Notes: generated from the letters alone by a model not told the origin. A DNA stretch of 64,000 nucleotides from UBA9676 sp963730065 (GCA_963730065.1 CAVSQL010000020.1:558001-622000), one strand, 5' to 3'. Shown: positions 1 through 9,243, counted from the stretch's first letter. Numbers and translations are program-made.

Positions 1-1268
1 CCAGCGACGAACGTCGCCGCGATCTGGCCCCCGAGTGCCCCGCCGAGGGTGCGGAGCACCGTGTTCATCCCGCTGGCGATGCCGGTCTGGGTGGCCGGGA
101 CGGCCTGGACGATGAGGTTGCCGAGCGCCGCGAACGCCAGCCCGATCCCGACCCCCAGCAGCGTCGAGCTGAGCACCATGTCGTACGGGTGCCGGCTGGT
201 CAGCGCCAGCCAGCCGCTGGCGGCGGCGCTCACAGCCGCGCCCGCGATCAGGGCGCGCCGCGAGCCGAAGCGCCGCTCGACCCGGCCCGCCAGCGAACCC
301 AGCACGCCCATGCCCAGCGCGCACGGCAGCAGGAACAGCCCCGCGGCCACCACCGATGCCCCGTAGCCGAAGCCGGTGATCCTCGGCAGCTGGGCGAACT
401 GCGGGAGCAGCAGGAACCATGAGTACAGCCCCGCGCCGAGGAGGAAGGCGGCCAGGTTGGCCGTCCACACCCCGCGGACCCGCATCATCGTCATGTCGAC
501 CAGCGGGTTGCGGCTGCGCAGTTCCACCACGATCCACAGGCCGCAGACGGCCAGGCCGGATGCCAGCAGCGCCAGCGTGGGCGGGCCGGTCCAGCCCCAG
601 GCCGTGGTCTGGGCGATCGCGATGAGCACGCCCGACAGGCCGGCGGTCATCAGCGCCGCCGCGGCCCAGTTGACCCGGCCCGGCGAGCGGACCTGCGACT
701 CCGGCACGTAGCGCCAGGTGCAGAAGGCCGCGACGATCATGATCGGCAGCGGGATCCAGAACAGCCAGTGCCAGCTCAGATGCTCGTCGATCAGCCCGCC
801 GACGACCAGCCCGAGACCGCCCCCGACCCCGAGGATCGCGGACATCAGCCCGATGCTCCCGGGAACCCGGTCAGCGGGAAACTCATCCCGGACGATCGCG
901 AACGAGAGCGGGAAGATACCGCCGGCCACCCCCTGGACGACGCGGGCCACGATCAGCACCGGCAGCGAGCCGGCCAGGGCCGCGAGCAGGGTCCCGGCGG
1001 CGAGCACCAGCAGCGTCCACACCAGCAGCCGCTGCTTGCCGTACAGGTCGCCGAGCTTGCCGATGATCGCCGTGCCGACCGAGGCCGACAGCAGGAAGCC
1101 CGTCAGCAGCCAGGTGACACCCGTCTCGCTGGCCTGCAGACTCCGCTGGATCGTCGGCAGCGCCGGGATCACCGCCGAGCTCAGGACCGCGTACACGAGG
1201 GCGCCGAGCGACAGCACGGCCAGGATCACGTTCGGCTGGACGTGCTGACCAGCGCGCGGCCCCGACAT
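1..1268 (-). CDS. DHA2-type MFS drug exporter, C-terminus beyond window
   Basis: An open frame runs from an ATG at 1268 leftwards off the window edge (422 residues visible). The N-terminus begins MSGPRAGQHVQPNVILAVLS and leads into a first membrane helix containing VIPALPTIQ. It is followed by the MFS motif-A-like loop GKLGDLYGKQR and by further helices typical of the 14-helix DHA2 family. The leftmost visible part reads NTVLRTLGGALGGQIAATF, the conserved segment late in DHA2 proteins, so only the last helices are missing. Family knowledge: proton-driven efflux of drugs or metabolites across the cytoplasmic membrane. The substrate cannot be read from the sequence, and no regulator gene is adjacent. 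Confidence 0.85.
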   Translation of the reverse strand, partial: MSGPRAGQHVQPNVILAVLSLGALVYAVLSSAVIPALPTIQRSLQASETGVTWLLTGFLLSASVGTAIIGKLGDLYGKQRLLVWTLLVLAAGTLLAALAGSLPVLIVARVVQGVAGGIFPLSFAIVRDEFPADRVPGSIGLMSAILGVGGGLGLVVGGLIDEHLSWHWLFWIPLPIMIVAAFCTWRYVPESQVRSPGRVNWAAAALMTAGLSGVLIAIAQTTAWGWTGPPTLALLASGLAVCGLWIVVELRSRNPLVDMTMMRVRGVWTANLAAFLLGAGLYSWFLLLPQFAQLPRITGFGYGASVVAAGLFLLPCALGMGVLGSLAGRVERRFGSRRALIAGAAVSAAASGWLALTSRHPYDMVLSSTLLGVGIGLAFAALGNLIVQAVPATQTGIASGMNTVLRTLGGALGGQIAATFVA

Positions 1269-1606
1269 CTCGTTACTGTAACTGAGCGGCACATCCGGGC
1301 CATGAGCCAGTTCGGCCGGGGTTCAGCCGCACCGGCAGGCCGCTGGGTGACGACGGGCGCCGAGCACGATCACCGTGTGTCCGGCACCGGGCACCCACCG
1401 GAGCCACGGGCCTGATACTGCTGTCGGTCTCCGCACAGCTACCCGCCGTTAGCGGCGTTTTCGCTGGTCAGCGATCTATTGTCGTGTTTTCACACGCGCC
1501 CCTACCTGCCTCCAGTAGGTTCCCCGAGACAGGCGTTCCCCGCGCCACCTGACGTCACGGGCGTCAGCTCGCCGGGTGGACGCGAAGTGTCGCGGACAGG
1601 AGCGGG
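1269..1606. other. Intergenic region, divergent promoters presumed
   Basis: 338 bases separate the exporter start from the RPF-like gene. I see no open frame with recognisable content. RPF genes of actinomycetes often follow a c-di-AMP (ydaO-type) riboswitch. GGGGAAC-like blocks occur near 1518-1540, but only on the opposite strand, and I could not assemble the consensus, so no riboswitch is called. Confidence 0.4.
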
Positions 1607-2422
1607 ATGTCCGTAGCGCCCCGTCACGCAAAGCCCAAGGCGCCCGTCATCAGGCTCCGGGCACCGGTGTTGGCCCCGGCCGGGGTGCCGGTAGTGGTCG
1701 CGGCAGCCAGTCATGCCAGGCCAAAGGCGCCCGTCATCAGGCTCCGGGCACCGGTGTTGGCTCCGGCCGGGGTGCCGGTAGTGGTCGCGGCAGCCAGTCA
1801 TGCCAAGCCAAAGACACCCGTCATCAGGCTCCGGGCACCGGTAGTGGTGCCGGCGGTGGCCGCGGCAACCCTCGCCAGCGTGGCCGCGGCCTTTGTGTCC
1901 CTGCACGGCGGATCGGCGGCGGCCGGGCCCGCACATAACGCGATGGCGGTGACGGGGGCGGGGGCGGTCTTCACCGGCGACCGGGTGACCACCGCCGTCC
2001 GCACCGACGTCGCGGCCGCGAAGGCCGGCACGGCAGCCAAGCTGGCCGCCCAGCGCGCGCACCACGCCCAGCAGCAGGCGGCCCAGCAGCAGGCGGCCCA
2101 GCAGCAGGCGGCCCAGCAGCAGGCTCAGCAGCCCGCAGCGCCGCCGCCGAGCGCTGCCCCGCCACCACCCACCACCGGCGGCGGGGATCCCGCCCATTCC
2201 GCGCTGGGCACCTGCATCCGCAACGCCGAAGAGGGCGGCAGCTACGCCTGGGGACCAGGCAACGGCGGCGGGGCGTACCAGTTCGTGATCGGCACCTGGG
2301 AAGCGTACGGCGGCGCGGCCAGCGAGTTCGGCGTCGCCGGGCCCGCGTACCAGGACCAGATCTTCGACAACGCCGTGAACGCGGGGGGCGCGTCGAACTG
2401 GACGGCCTACGACGGGTGCTGA
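1607..2422 (+). CDS. RPF-like secreted transglycosylase (resuscitation-promoting factor family)
   Basis: This 271-residue protein ends in a compact RPF/transglycosylase-like domain (about residues 200-271). It begins with CIRNAEEGGSYAW, continues with GAYQFVIGTWEAYGG and ends NWTAYDGC. RPF domains resemble lysozyme and cleave peptidoglycan glycan strands outside the cell, promoting regrowth. In the motif C-IR-x-x-E-x-G-x-Y the Glu is the expected catalytic acid. Upstream lie an Ala/Gln-rich repeat (AQQQAAQQQ) and a Pro-rich linker. The N-terminus is odd: a 29-residue basic-plus-hydrophobic unit (HAKPKAPVIRLRAPVLAPAG...) occurs in tandem, giving two extra signal-like segments before the probable export signal near residues 65-90. 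The start at 1607 follows a GGAGCGGG ribosome site; later starts cannot be excluded. Confidence 0.8.
   Translation: MSVAPRHAKPKAPVIRLRAPVLAPAGVPVVVAAASHARPKAPVIRLRAPVLAPAGVPVVVAAASHAKPKTPVIRLRAPVVVPAVAAATLASVAAAFVSLHGGSAAAGPAHNAMAVTGAGAVFTGDRVTTAVRTDVAAAKAGTAAKLAAQRAHHAQQQAAQQQAAQQQAAQQQAQQPAAPPPSAAPPPPTTGGGDPAHSALGTCIRNAEEGGSYAWGPGNGGGAYQFVIGTWEAYGGAASEFGVAGPAYQDQIFDNAVNAGGASNWTAYDGC
1625..1880 (+). repeat. 87-bp tandem repeat in the 5' coding part of the RPF-like gene
   Basis: Two nearly identical 87-bp units (1625-1711 and 1712-1798) are followed by a third from 1799 that has lost about 20 bp inside it. Unit length is divisible by three, so the frame is kept. The repeat encodes the basic and hydrophobic N-terminal segment of the RPF-like protein. 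Confidence 0.9.
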
Positions 2423-2643
2423 CAGTACAGAACGCACCACGCCACCTGGCCTGATCACCGGCTGGCCCAGCATCGGGCCGTTACCGCTGGTGCGCTGACC
2501 CACCACCCGAGATGACCCGGCCGCGGCTGGACAGGGCGCACCCCGCCATGCGGCATGATCAAGTGTGCGAAGGCGGGCGACCAGGGTGATCCGGGCGGGC
2601 CGGTGAGGGAATCCCCAGTTTTCCTTCAGGTTTTGTTGCAAGA

Positions 2644-5460
2644 GTGCGCGTGATGAGGTCTGAGCTGTCACCAGCGCCAGCACCGGCCGCGTTCCCCGTG
2701 CCCACCCGGCAGGCGCCCGCGCGCCGGACGGGCGATGCCGTGGCCGTCGCCGTCCTCCTCGCGCTGCCGGTCATCGTCTTCGGGATCCCCGCGCTGCTCG
2801 GGCACGCCGTCCTGCCCGGTGACGACCTGACCCAGAACTTCCCGCTGCGCGTGCTCGCCGGGCACGAGATCCGCAGCGGTCAGCTGCCGCTGTACAACCC
2901 GTACATCTGGGGCGGCGCGCCCCTGCTCGCCGACTGGAACGCCGGCGCCGTGTACCCGCTCACGTTCCTGTTCGCCATCCTGCCGCCCATCCCGGCGTGG
3001 ACGCTCAGCATGATCGTCACCTGGGCGGTGGCCGGGCTTGGCATGTTCTGCTTCCTGCGGGCCCTCCGCCTGGGAAGCCTGGCGGGCTTCCTGGGGGCGC
3101 TTTCGTTCGCCTTCGCCGGGGCCATGTCGGCCCAGGTCGCCCACTTCGGGCTGATCGCCGGCATGAGCTGGGTGCCGGTGCAGCTGCTGAGCGTGCTCCG
3201 GCTCACACAGACCCGCAGCACCGCCTCCCGGCTGCGCTGGATCGCGGTCCTGGCCGCGGCGCAGGGCCTCACGATCCTCGCGGGCGAGCCGCGCGCCATC
3301 GCTGACGCCGGGGTGATCGTCATCATCTACGCGGCCTGGCGGGTCGCCCGCCTCGGGCGCCGCTGCGGCCCGGCGGCGATCAGCGTCGCCGCGGGCCTGG
3401 CGCTGGGCGTCTGCCTCGGCGCGGTCCAGTGGATGCCCGGCCTGGCCGTTATCGGCACGTCCCAGCGCGGGGCGAGTTCAGTGGCCCTGTTCAACTCGGG
3501 CTCGCTGCCGCACCGGTGGCTGCTTCTGATGCTGGTGCCGGACCTGCTGGGCGGCTCCGGCTCGCTCGGCCAGCCGGCCTTCTTCGCCAGCTACAACCTG
3601 GCCGAGGTGACGGGATACGTCGGGATCCTCCCGCTCGTCGCCGCGGCCGCCCTCCTCGGCCGCTTCCGGCTGCGGCCACGGCTCCCTGAGTGGATCGTGT
3701 GGCACTTCATGGCGCTCGTCGGGGTCGTGCTCGCGCTCGGGGGCAACACCCCTCTCGGGGGGCTGCTCGCTCAGTTGCCGCTCTTCGGCGGCCAGCGGCT
3801 GCAGAGCCGCAACATCCTGGTCGCGGACCTGGCGCTGGCCGTCCTGCTCGCCTACTGGGCCGACCACCCGGTCAGCGAGCGGAGCCAGCGGCTCGTCCGG
3901 GCCCGTGGCCGGCGCCGTGCCGGTCTGGAGACGGTCCTGGGCGCCGTGCCCCCGCTCGCCATGATCGCCGTCGCCGTTCTCGGCCTGGGCTGGGGCGCGG
4001 GCCTCCTCCACTGGCTGAGGGCGGGCCCGGGCGCCGCCAGCGGCGCCGGCAGCCTCAAACCGTGGCTGGGCCCGTACGCGCTGATCGGCGTTGGGGCCAT
4101 CGCGTTTGTGATCTTCGGACGGCGCCTCCGGCCGCGGCAGCGGTCGCGCTGGCTGGGCACCCTCGTCGTCATCGATCTGATCGTTTTCACGCTCCTCGGG
4201 GTGGTCGCGGTCCTGCCCGGCCTGGGCCACGGCGCGAGCGCGGCGGCCGGCCAGCGCGCCGCGGCCGCCCCGCGGCCGGTCGCGGCGCTCGGGTACCCGG
4301 GACGTTTCGCGATCTACGATCCCGGCCAGCTCCATGCGGACGAGCTGCCGCTGCTCGGGTCGCCCGATCTCAACGCCATCAGCGCCACCCCGTCGGTCCA
4401 GGGGTATTCGTCCCTCGTGAACGGCTTCTACGCATCGGCGACCGGGGCGCACCGGGCCATGGGCGACGGGCAGGATGTGCTCGATCCCAGGGCCGTGGGC
4501 GACGGGACTCTCGACCAGCTCGGCACCTCGGTGCTGCTCACCGCGCCCGCCTACCTGATGACCGCCGCCCCCGGGCGATCCGGGCCGGCCCCCGGGCCGC
4601 CGGGAACCGGCCGGCGCGACGTCGCGGCGGATCAGCACGCCACCTGGTACTTCGCCACCCCGCTGGCCGTGTCGAGGCTCGAGGTGCCCGACGCGGACGC
4701 CCGGCAGGACGCGGCGTCCGGGACCCAGATAGGGCTCATGACCGCGGACGGCTCGACCCGCTGGTTCCCGGCGAGCGCGCCGGATGATTCGGTGCTCGCG
4801 ATCAGCCTGCCTCACCCGGTGACGGGCATCGCGGTGGTGGCCCAGGCGGACGGCAAGCCAAGCCATCTCGGCCCGCTGTCCGTGGTCGTGTCGGACGGCA
4901 GCGTGTTCGTGGCCAACGGGCAGCTCCAGGACGCCCTGGTGCCGCCGCGGTGGGGATACGCCGGCCACGACGGCTCCTTCGCCGTGTTCGTGAACCACTC
5001 CGCCCAGCGCCCGCTCAGCCTCGAGGCTCTGCCCGGGCGATCAGCGTCGGGGGCGTCGGTACGGCAGATGGCCGGCTCGGCCGCCGTGTTCTCCCCGCAC
5101 GGCGTCCGGGTCGTCCGCTCAGTGGCGGCCATACCGGGCTGGACCGCCACCTGGCATCCCCAGCGCGGACGGGCGGTCACGCTGGCCGTCGCCCGGGCCG
5201 GCCTCGTCCAGGCCATCGACGTTCCGCCGGGAAGAGGCATCGTGACCTGGAGCTACGTGCCGCCGTGGTTCACGGCCGGCTTCGCCCTGTCCCTCGGGGC
5301 GGCCGCGCTCATCCTGCTGCTCGTGGCCTGGCAGCTGCTGCTCCTGATGACCGGCCGCCGCGCCCGGCCCCGGCGGGCGCCGCCGCTGATGTATCCCCCG
5401 CTGGCCCGGGAGCAGGCGCATCCGGCTCAGGAACGGGCCCCTCTGGCCCGGGCCAAGTGA
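2644..5460 (+). CDS. YfhO-type polytopic membrane protein
   Basis: This is a 938-residue integral membrane protein. Helices run from about residue 30 to 535, followed by a long extracytoplasmic domain (about 540-890) and one C-terminal helix (near 890-915). The early luminal loop contains PGDDLTQNFPLR and YNPYIWGGAPLLADWNAGAVYP. Acidic loop 1 and the following YNP...G(A/S)P pattern are typical of YfhO proteins, which are GT-C-like and are linked to glycosylation of teichoic acids or other surface polymers in Firmicutes. The actual donor and acceptor here are unknown. The reading starts at GTG 2644; ATG 2653 is an equally possible start. It stands alone between the RPF-like gene and a cupin. 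Confidence 0.75.
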   Translation: MRVMRSELSPAPAPAAFPVPTRQAPARRTGDAVAVAVLLALPVIVFGIPALLGHAVLPGDDLTQNFPLRVLAGHEIRSGQLPLYNPYIWGGAPLLADWNAGAVYPLTFLFAILPPIPAWTLSMIVTWAVAGLGMFCFLRALRLGSLAGFLGALSFAFAGAMSAQVAHFGLIAGMSWVPVQLLSVLRLTQTRSTASRLRWIAVLAAAQGLTILAGEPRAIADAGVIVIIYAAWRVARLGRRCGPAAISVAAGLALGVCLGAVQWMPGLAVIGTSQRGASSVALFNSGSLPHRWLLLMLVPDLLGGSGSLGQPAFFASYNLAEVTGYVGILPLVAAAALLGRFRLRPRLPEWIVWHFMALVGVVLALGGNTPLGGLLAQLPLFGGQRLQSRNILVADLALAVLLAYWADHPVSERSQRLVRARGRRRAGLETVLGAVPPLAMIAVAVLGLGWGAGLLHWLRAGPGAASGAGSLKPWLGPYALIGVGAIAFVIFGRRLRPRQRSRWLGTLVVIDLIVFTLLGVVAVLPGLGHGASAAAGQRAAAAPRPVAALGYPGRFAIYDPGQLHADELPLLGSPDLNAISATPSVQGYSSLVNGFYASATGAHRAMGDGQDVLDPRAVGDGTLDQLGTSVLLTAPAYLMTAAPGRSGPAPGPPGTGRRDVAADQHATWYFATPLAVSRLEVPDADARQDAASGTQIGLMTADGSTRWFPASAPDDSVLAISLPHPVTGIAVVAQADGKPSHLGPLSVVVSDGSVFVANGQLQDALVPPRWGYAGHDGSFAVFVNHSAQRPLSLEALPGRSASGASVRQMAGSAAVFSPHGVRVVRSVAAIPGWTATWHPQRGRAVTLAVARAGLVQAIDVPPGRGIVTWSYVPPWFTAGFALSLGAAALILLLVAWQLLLLMTGRRARPRRAPPLMYPPLAREQAHPAQERAPLARAK

Positions 5461-5560
5461 GGCTTCACATGACTCTCCACATGGCCACCCCGGCATCGGC
5501 CGAACTTGTCCTGGCCTGCATGCTGGCGGGCCCGCCACGCCGACAGGACGCTGCCGAACG

Positions 5561-5977
5561 ATGCATGACCTACCTGACACCCAGTCGCTGACATCCGCCC
5601 CGCTGGTCACCGCGCCCGACGGTTCCCAGGTCCGGCCGCTCTGCCGCATCACCGGCCTGGGCAGCTTCGGCCACTTCCAGCTTGAGCCGGGCGAAACCGC
5701 GAGGGCCGTCTCCCATGCCACCGTGCAGGAGATCTGGTACATCGTCGGCGGACGCGGGCTGATGTGGCGCCAGCAAGACGGCCACGCCCTGATCACGGTC
5801 GAGCTGCGGCCCGGCGTGTGCCTGACGATTCCCCTCCGGACTGCTTTCCAGTTCCGCGCCGACGACGCCAGCGAGCCGCTCACCGCGGTGGCCGTCACGA
5901 TGCCCCCCTGGCCGCTGGACGACGCGCACGAGGCCCGGCCGGAGCAGGGCCCGTGGGCACCAGCGCTCCGGCGGTGA
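5561..5977 (+). CDS. Cupin-domain protein
   Basis: This 138-residue single-domain protein has a cupin core: LEPGETARAVSH, then TVQEIWYIVGGRG, then LRPGVCLTIPLRTAFQFRA. The first cupin motif shows His and Glu (SHATVQEIWY), which could bind metal. In the second motif the usual His is replaced (IPLRTAFQF), so a complete metal site is doubtful. The enzymatic or sensory role is unknown. It sits about 100 bases after the YfhO gene and may be co-transcribed with it. Confidence 0.65.
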   Translation: MHDLPDTQSLTSAPLVTAPDGSQVRPLCRITGLGSFGHFQLEPGETARAVSHATVQEIWYIVGGRGLMWRQQDGHALITVELRPGVCLTIPLRTAFQFRADDASEPLTAVAVTMPPWPLDDAHEARPEQGPWAPALRR

Positions 5978-6058
5978 CCCCGGGCCTGGCACCGCGCCGG
6001 CCGCCGCACCACCGCTATCCCGATTGCGCGCCGCGCCGCGGGCGGACATGCTACGAGC

Positions 6059-7090
6059 ATGCCCACAGCTGTGATCATTGGGGGACGAGGTCAATGTGGG
6101 CGGGCGATCGGCCAGCGGCTGGCCGCCGGGGGGTGGGCCGTCACCGCCACTACCGCCGGGCCCCTGCCGGACCCGGCGGCCACCCCGGGGATCCGCTGGT
6201 CGGCCCTGGCGCGCGACCAGGTCAGGGACCTCGGCGCGGTGGTGCCGCCCGGCACCGATCTCGTCGTTGACATCGTGGCCTTCACACCGGCGCATGCCGA
6301 GCAGCTGCTCGCGCTCGGCGACCGGATAGGCGCGGCGGTCGTGCTGTCGACGATGTCCGTTTACACCGACCCCGAAGGCCGCTCGCTCGCTGAGGCAGCC
6401 GATGAAGCCAGCTTCCCCGCCTGGCCGGTGCCGATCCCCGAGGACTGGCTGGTCCTGCCCCCTGGCGACGGCAACTACTCCACCCGCAAGGCCGCGCTGG
6501 AACGCGTCCTGCGCGACCGCGCACCGTGGCCCGTCACGATCATGCGCCCCGGCGCGATCCACGGCCCGGACAGCCGCCACCTGCGCGAGTGGTATTTCAT
6601 CAAGCGGGTTCTCGACGGCCGCCGGCAGGTCATCCTCCCCTTTGACGGAGCCAGCGTCTTCCAGCCCACGGCAGCCGTGAACCTGGCGGAACTGGTCGCG
6701 CTCGCCGCCGGCCAGCCCGGCCACCGGACGCTCAACTGCGGGGACCTGGACCCGCCGTCGGCGGCCCAGATCAGCGCGGTCATCGACGGCCTCATGGACT
6801 GGTCCACCGAGCGGGTCCTGGTGGCAGGCCCGGCACCGGCGCCGACCGTCGGCGACCACCCGTGGTGCGTGCCCCGCCCCGTCGTCGCCGACATGCGGCG
6901 CGCTCAGGCCGAGCTCGGCTACCGGGAGGCGGCCAGCTACGCCGACGCGCTCGCTGGAGACCTGGCCTGGGTGGTTGAGGCCTGCTCCGGGCGTGACTGG
7001 CGCGAGGTCCTGCCGGATCTGGCCGGCTATTCACGAGACCTCTTCGACTATGCCGCCGAGGACGCCTACCTGGCCGGCGCCGGGGCCTGA
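6059..7090 (+). CDS. NAD(P)-dependent epimerase/reductase, atypical SDR
   Basis: This 343-residue protein has a Rossmann start (MPTAVIIGGRGQCGRAIGQRL, a GGxGxxG-type dinucleotide site) and reads like an extended or atypical SDR. An STMSVYTD segment follows strand 5, and NYSTRKAALERVL supplies the Tyr-x-x-x-Lys pair (YSTRK). RPGAIHGP is the usual conserved block of isomerase/epimerase relatives. These features fit NAD-dependent sugar-nucleotide or flavonoid-type reductases. The substrate is not deducible. The ATG is chosen because the Rossmann fold starts at once. It is convergent with the next gene. Confidence 0.7.
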   Translation: MPTAVIIGGRGQCGRAIGQRLAAGGWAVTATTAGPLPDPAATPGIRWSALARDQVRDLGAVVPPGTDLVVDIVAFTPAHAEQLLALGDRIGAAVVLSTMSVYTDPEGRSLAEAADEASFPAWPVPIPEDWLVLPPGDGNYSTRKAALERVLRDRAPWPVTIMRPGAIHGPDSRHLREWYFIKRVLDGRRQVILPFDGASVFQPTAAVNLAELVALAAGQPGHRTLNCGDLDPPSAAQISAVIDGLMDWSTERVLVAGPAPAPTVGDHPWCVPRPVVADMRRAQAELGYREAASYADALAGDLAWVVEACSGRDWREVLPDLAGYSRDLFDYAAEDAYLAGAGA

Positions 7091-7120
7091 ACCGGTTCGC
7101 CCGCTGCGGGCTCCGCCAGG

Positions 7121-8341
7121 TCAGCCCAGCAGGCGGGCGCGATGCTGCCACGCGAGCTGGAGCACCGCCGCCCCGGCCGCTTGCGTGGGCTCGGCGCCGC
7201 CCGCGAACCGGTCGATGACCTCCGCGGCGAAGGGCACGCCCGGCGTGCCCGGCGTGCCCGGCCCGCCCGGATCGCCCGGCCCGCCCGGATCGCCCGGCCC
7301 GCCCGGATCGTCCAGCCCGCCGATCACCCGCCCTTCGGCGTTGGCGGTGACCAGGCCCGCGAAGAGGCCGTCGAAGACGTCGCTGTCGAACACGGCCACG
7401 GCCAGGATGTCCACCGCCAGCGTCAGCGGGTCCACGCCCATGCCCAGGCAGAACACGCGCAGCGTCCCGGCCCCGCGCGCGGCGGACAGCGCCCGGTAGA
7501 AGGGCCAGCGGCCGTAATCGAGAGGGCTGCCGAGGTCGCGGTAGTCCTCCGTGGTGCCGAGCAGTTCCTCGCTGAACTCGCGCGCCATCGACCGCCACAG
7601 GCTCAGGTCGCTGCCGACCGAGGCCGGATTGCCGTCGGCGGGCTGGAAGATCCCGACCGGCATGACCTGGTAGAGGCCGCCCGCGTGGGTGACCTGGCCC
7701 GGGTCACGCCAGTGCAGCAGGAACGACGCGTCACCGGATGCGGTGCGCCGGAGGGTGAGGGTGGTGACCGCGCACATCGCGCTGCGCCGTGACAGGTCGC
7801 AAGGGTCGCCGATGAAGTCCCGGAACGGCAGCCGGGGCGCGGTCGCCGGGCCACGGCCATCGGCCAGGGCGGCGGCCAGCTCGTGGGCCAGGGCCTCGCC
7901 GATGTTCACGCCGTCGAAGTACCGACCGTGGGCCAGGTCCAGGTGGCTGGCCCCGGGAGCGAGGCGCGCGGCCAGCAGCCGGTAGCAGGGCCGGTTGTCG
8001 AACAGCGCCGGCGGGCCGAGCGCGGCGATCGCGTCGGTATAGGCGGGGTAGCGGGTGCCGTCGCCGCGCAGCGGCCGCACGTGCGCGGACACGGGCTCGG
8101 TGCCGCTGACGGCCGGCGCGGGCGGATGCCCGGCCCAGTTCAGCGTCACCTCGTCCAGGCCGAGCGGCTGCGATGGGATCCACTCCTCGCGGCACAGCAG
8201 CGCGGTCGTGCCGGCCCGCGCCACGCCCGGGTAGAGCCTGCTGGCCGCCTGGGTGAGCGGGTAGCGGCGCTCGTTCAGGCCGCGGCGGACCGCGCGCCAG
8301 CGGGCGGGGGAATCAGCGGGGAAACGCGCGGCGCGCGACAT
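7121..8341 (-). CDS. Conserved actinobacterial protein with Nudix-like box
   Basis: This is about 406 residues from the ATG at 8341, chosen because GGCGGGGA lies just upstream; an in-frame start at 8386 adds 15 residues. The centre (LYQVMPVGIFQPADGN ... LWRSMAREFSEELLG) matches a family often annotated beside XRE regulators. It contains a near-Nudix box (REFSEELLG), but the spacing of the final Gly differs by one from the canonical REUxEExGU, so hydrolase activity is unproven. No helix-turn-helix is obvious. The C-terminal third carries a collagen-like Gly-x-Pro run (around 7235-7320) between two conserved blocks, apparently a repeat expansion. Confidence 0.5.
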   Translation of the reverse strand: MSRAARFPADSPARWRAVRRGLNERRYPLTQAASRLYPGVARAGTTALLCREEWIPSQPLGLDEVTLNWAGHPPAPAVSGTEPVSAHVRPLRGDGTRYPAYTDAIAALGPPALFDNRPCYRLLAARLAPGASHLDLAHGRYFDGVNIGEALAHELAAALADGRGPATAPRLPFRDFIGDPCDLSRRSAMCAVTTLTLRRTASGDASFLLHWRDPGQVTHAGGLYQVMPVGIFQPADGNPASVGSDLSLWRSMAREFSEELLGTTEDYRDLGSPLDYGRWPFYRALSAARGAGTLRVFCLGMGVDPLTLAVDILAVAVFDSDVFDGLFAGLVTANAEGRVIGGLDDPGGPGDPGGPGDPGGPGTPGTPGVPFAAEVIDRFAGGAEPTQAAGAAVLQLAWQHRARLLG

Positions 8342-8439
8342 GGCATCGTCCCCGCCTGATAGCCGGCGACCAGCGGACCCGGTCACTGTAGCGGGCGGCC
8401 CACCCGGTCACCGCAGCGGCGCGCCCGGTCAGCGGGCGG

Positions 8440-8544
8440 CCCGCCCGGTCACCGCAGCAGCCCGCCCGGTCACCGCAGCAGCCCGCCCGGTCACCGCAGC
8501 AGCCCGCCCGGTCACCGCAGCAGCCCGCCCGGTTACCGCAGCTG
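8440..8544. repeat. Five tandem copies of a 21-bp unit
   Basis: Near-perfect 21-bp units start at 8440, 8461, 8482, 8503 and 8524; the last has two changes, and decayed copies extend to about 8395. The array fills the divergent promoter gap between 8341 and 8604, so copy number could alter promoter spacing. There are no unique spacers, so it is not a CRISPR array. Confidence 0.9.
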
Positions 8545-8603
8545 CCCGCCCGGCCGGTCACGGTACGGGCCGGCGGCGGCCGCGGTCTCCATAGAGTGAG
8601 CGG

Positions 8604-9158
8604 ATGGACGCCGCGCAACGTCAGCTGAGCGACCAGATCGACCACGCGACGCAGCGCCTGCTCGGCACGGCCCGTGTCATCGCCGCGCCGGACCTGCGGG
8701 CGCCGTCGCTGCTGCCGGGCTGGACGCGGGCGCACGTCCTGGCGCACCTGGCCCGCGGCGCCGACGCGATGCGCAACCTCCTGGTCGGGGCCCGGGCCGG
8801 GCAGGACCGCCCCGCCTACCCCAGCCCCCAGGCCCGGGCCGCAGACATCGAGCACGGCGCGGGCCTGGGGGCGAAGGAGCTCGTGGCCGACCTGGCCGAC
8901 TCGGCGATGGCCTTCCGTGCCATCAGCACGCAGCTGCCCGACGGCGCCTGGCAGTTCCCCGTGCGGGTCCTGGACTCGCAGCCGTTCCCGGCCGGGCAGC
9001 TGCTGACCCGGCGGCTGGTCGAGGTCGAGCTGCATCATTGCGACCTCGGCGCCGGATACGGGCCGGGCGACTGGCCGGCCGCCTTTGCCGCCATGGAACT
9101 CACCGAGCCGATGCGCTCCCAGCGCCGGGACCGGCTCACCCGCGCCCAGCAGGCGTGA
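8604..9158 (+). CDS. MDMPI/DinB-like mycothiol-dependent enzyme family protein
   Basis: This 184-residue protein contains LLPGWTRAHVLAHLARGADA (His48), the hallmark of the maleylpyruvate-isomerase N-terminal (DinB-like four-helix) fold. LVEVELHHCDLGAGY places Glu140 and His144 four residues apart. By comparison with mycothiol-dependent maleylpyruvate isomerase, His48, Glu140 and His144 are the likely metal ligands. The length and the alternating pattern fit full-length family members. The family uses mycothiol, the actinobacterial thiol. The true substrate is unknown and there is no gentisate pathway nearby. No strong ribosome site is seen before the ATG. Confidence 0.75.
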   Translation: MDAAQRQLSDQIDHATQRLLGTARVIAAPDLRAPSLLPGWTRAHVLAHLARGADAMRNLLVGARAGQDRPAYPSPQARAADIEHGAGLGAKELVADLADSAMAFRAISTQLPDGAWQFPVRVLDSQPFPAGQLLTRRLVEVELHHCDLGAGYGPGDWPAAFAAMELTEPMRSQRRDRLTRAQQA

Positions 9159-9243
9159 TCAGCTACACGCCGTGGCGGCGGGCCCGTCAGGGGGTCCCGA
9201 CAGGAGGGCCTGTCCCGAGGGGCCCGCGCCGGGCACCGGCGTA

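Noticed and set aside
1430..1606. c-di-AMP riboswitch upstream of the RPF-like gene
   Set aside because: Expected because of gene context, but conserved blocks are not present in the right order on the plus strand. A covariance-model search would decide.
1502..2683. 393-residue minus-strand frame opposite the RPF-like gene
   Set aside because: Its repeats only mirror the 87-bp and Gln-codon repeats of the plus-strand gene, and no ribosome site or family is seen.
3478..4998. 506-residue minus-strand frame inside the YfhO gene
   Set aside because: Arg/Gly/Glu-rich shadow; the plus-strand frame encodes a coherent membrane protein.
8440..8544. Possible CRISPR array
   Set aside because: The 21-bp units are directly adjacent with no unique spacers and no cas genes nearby.
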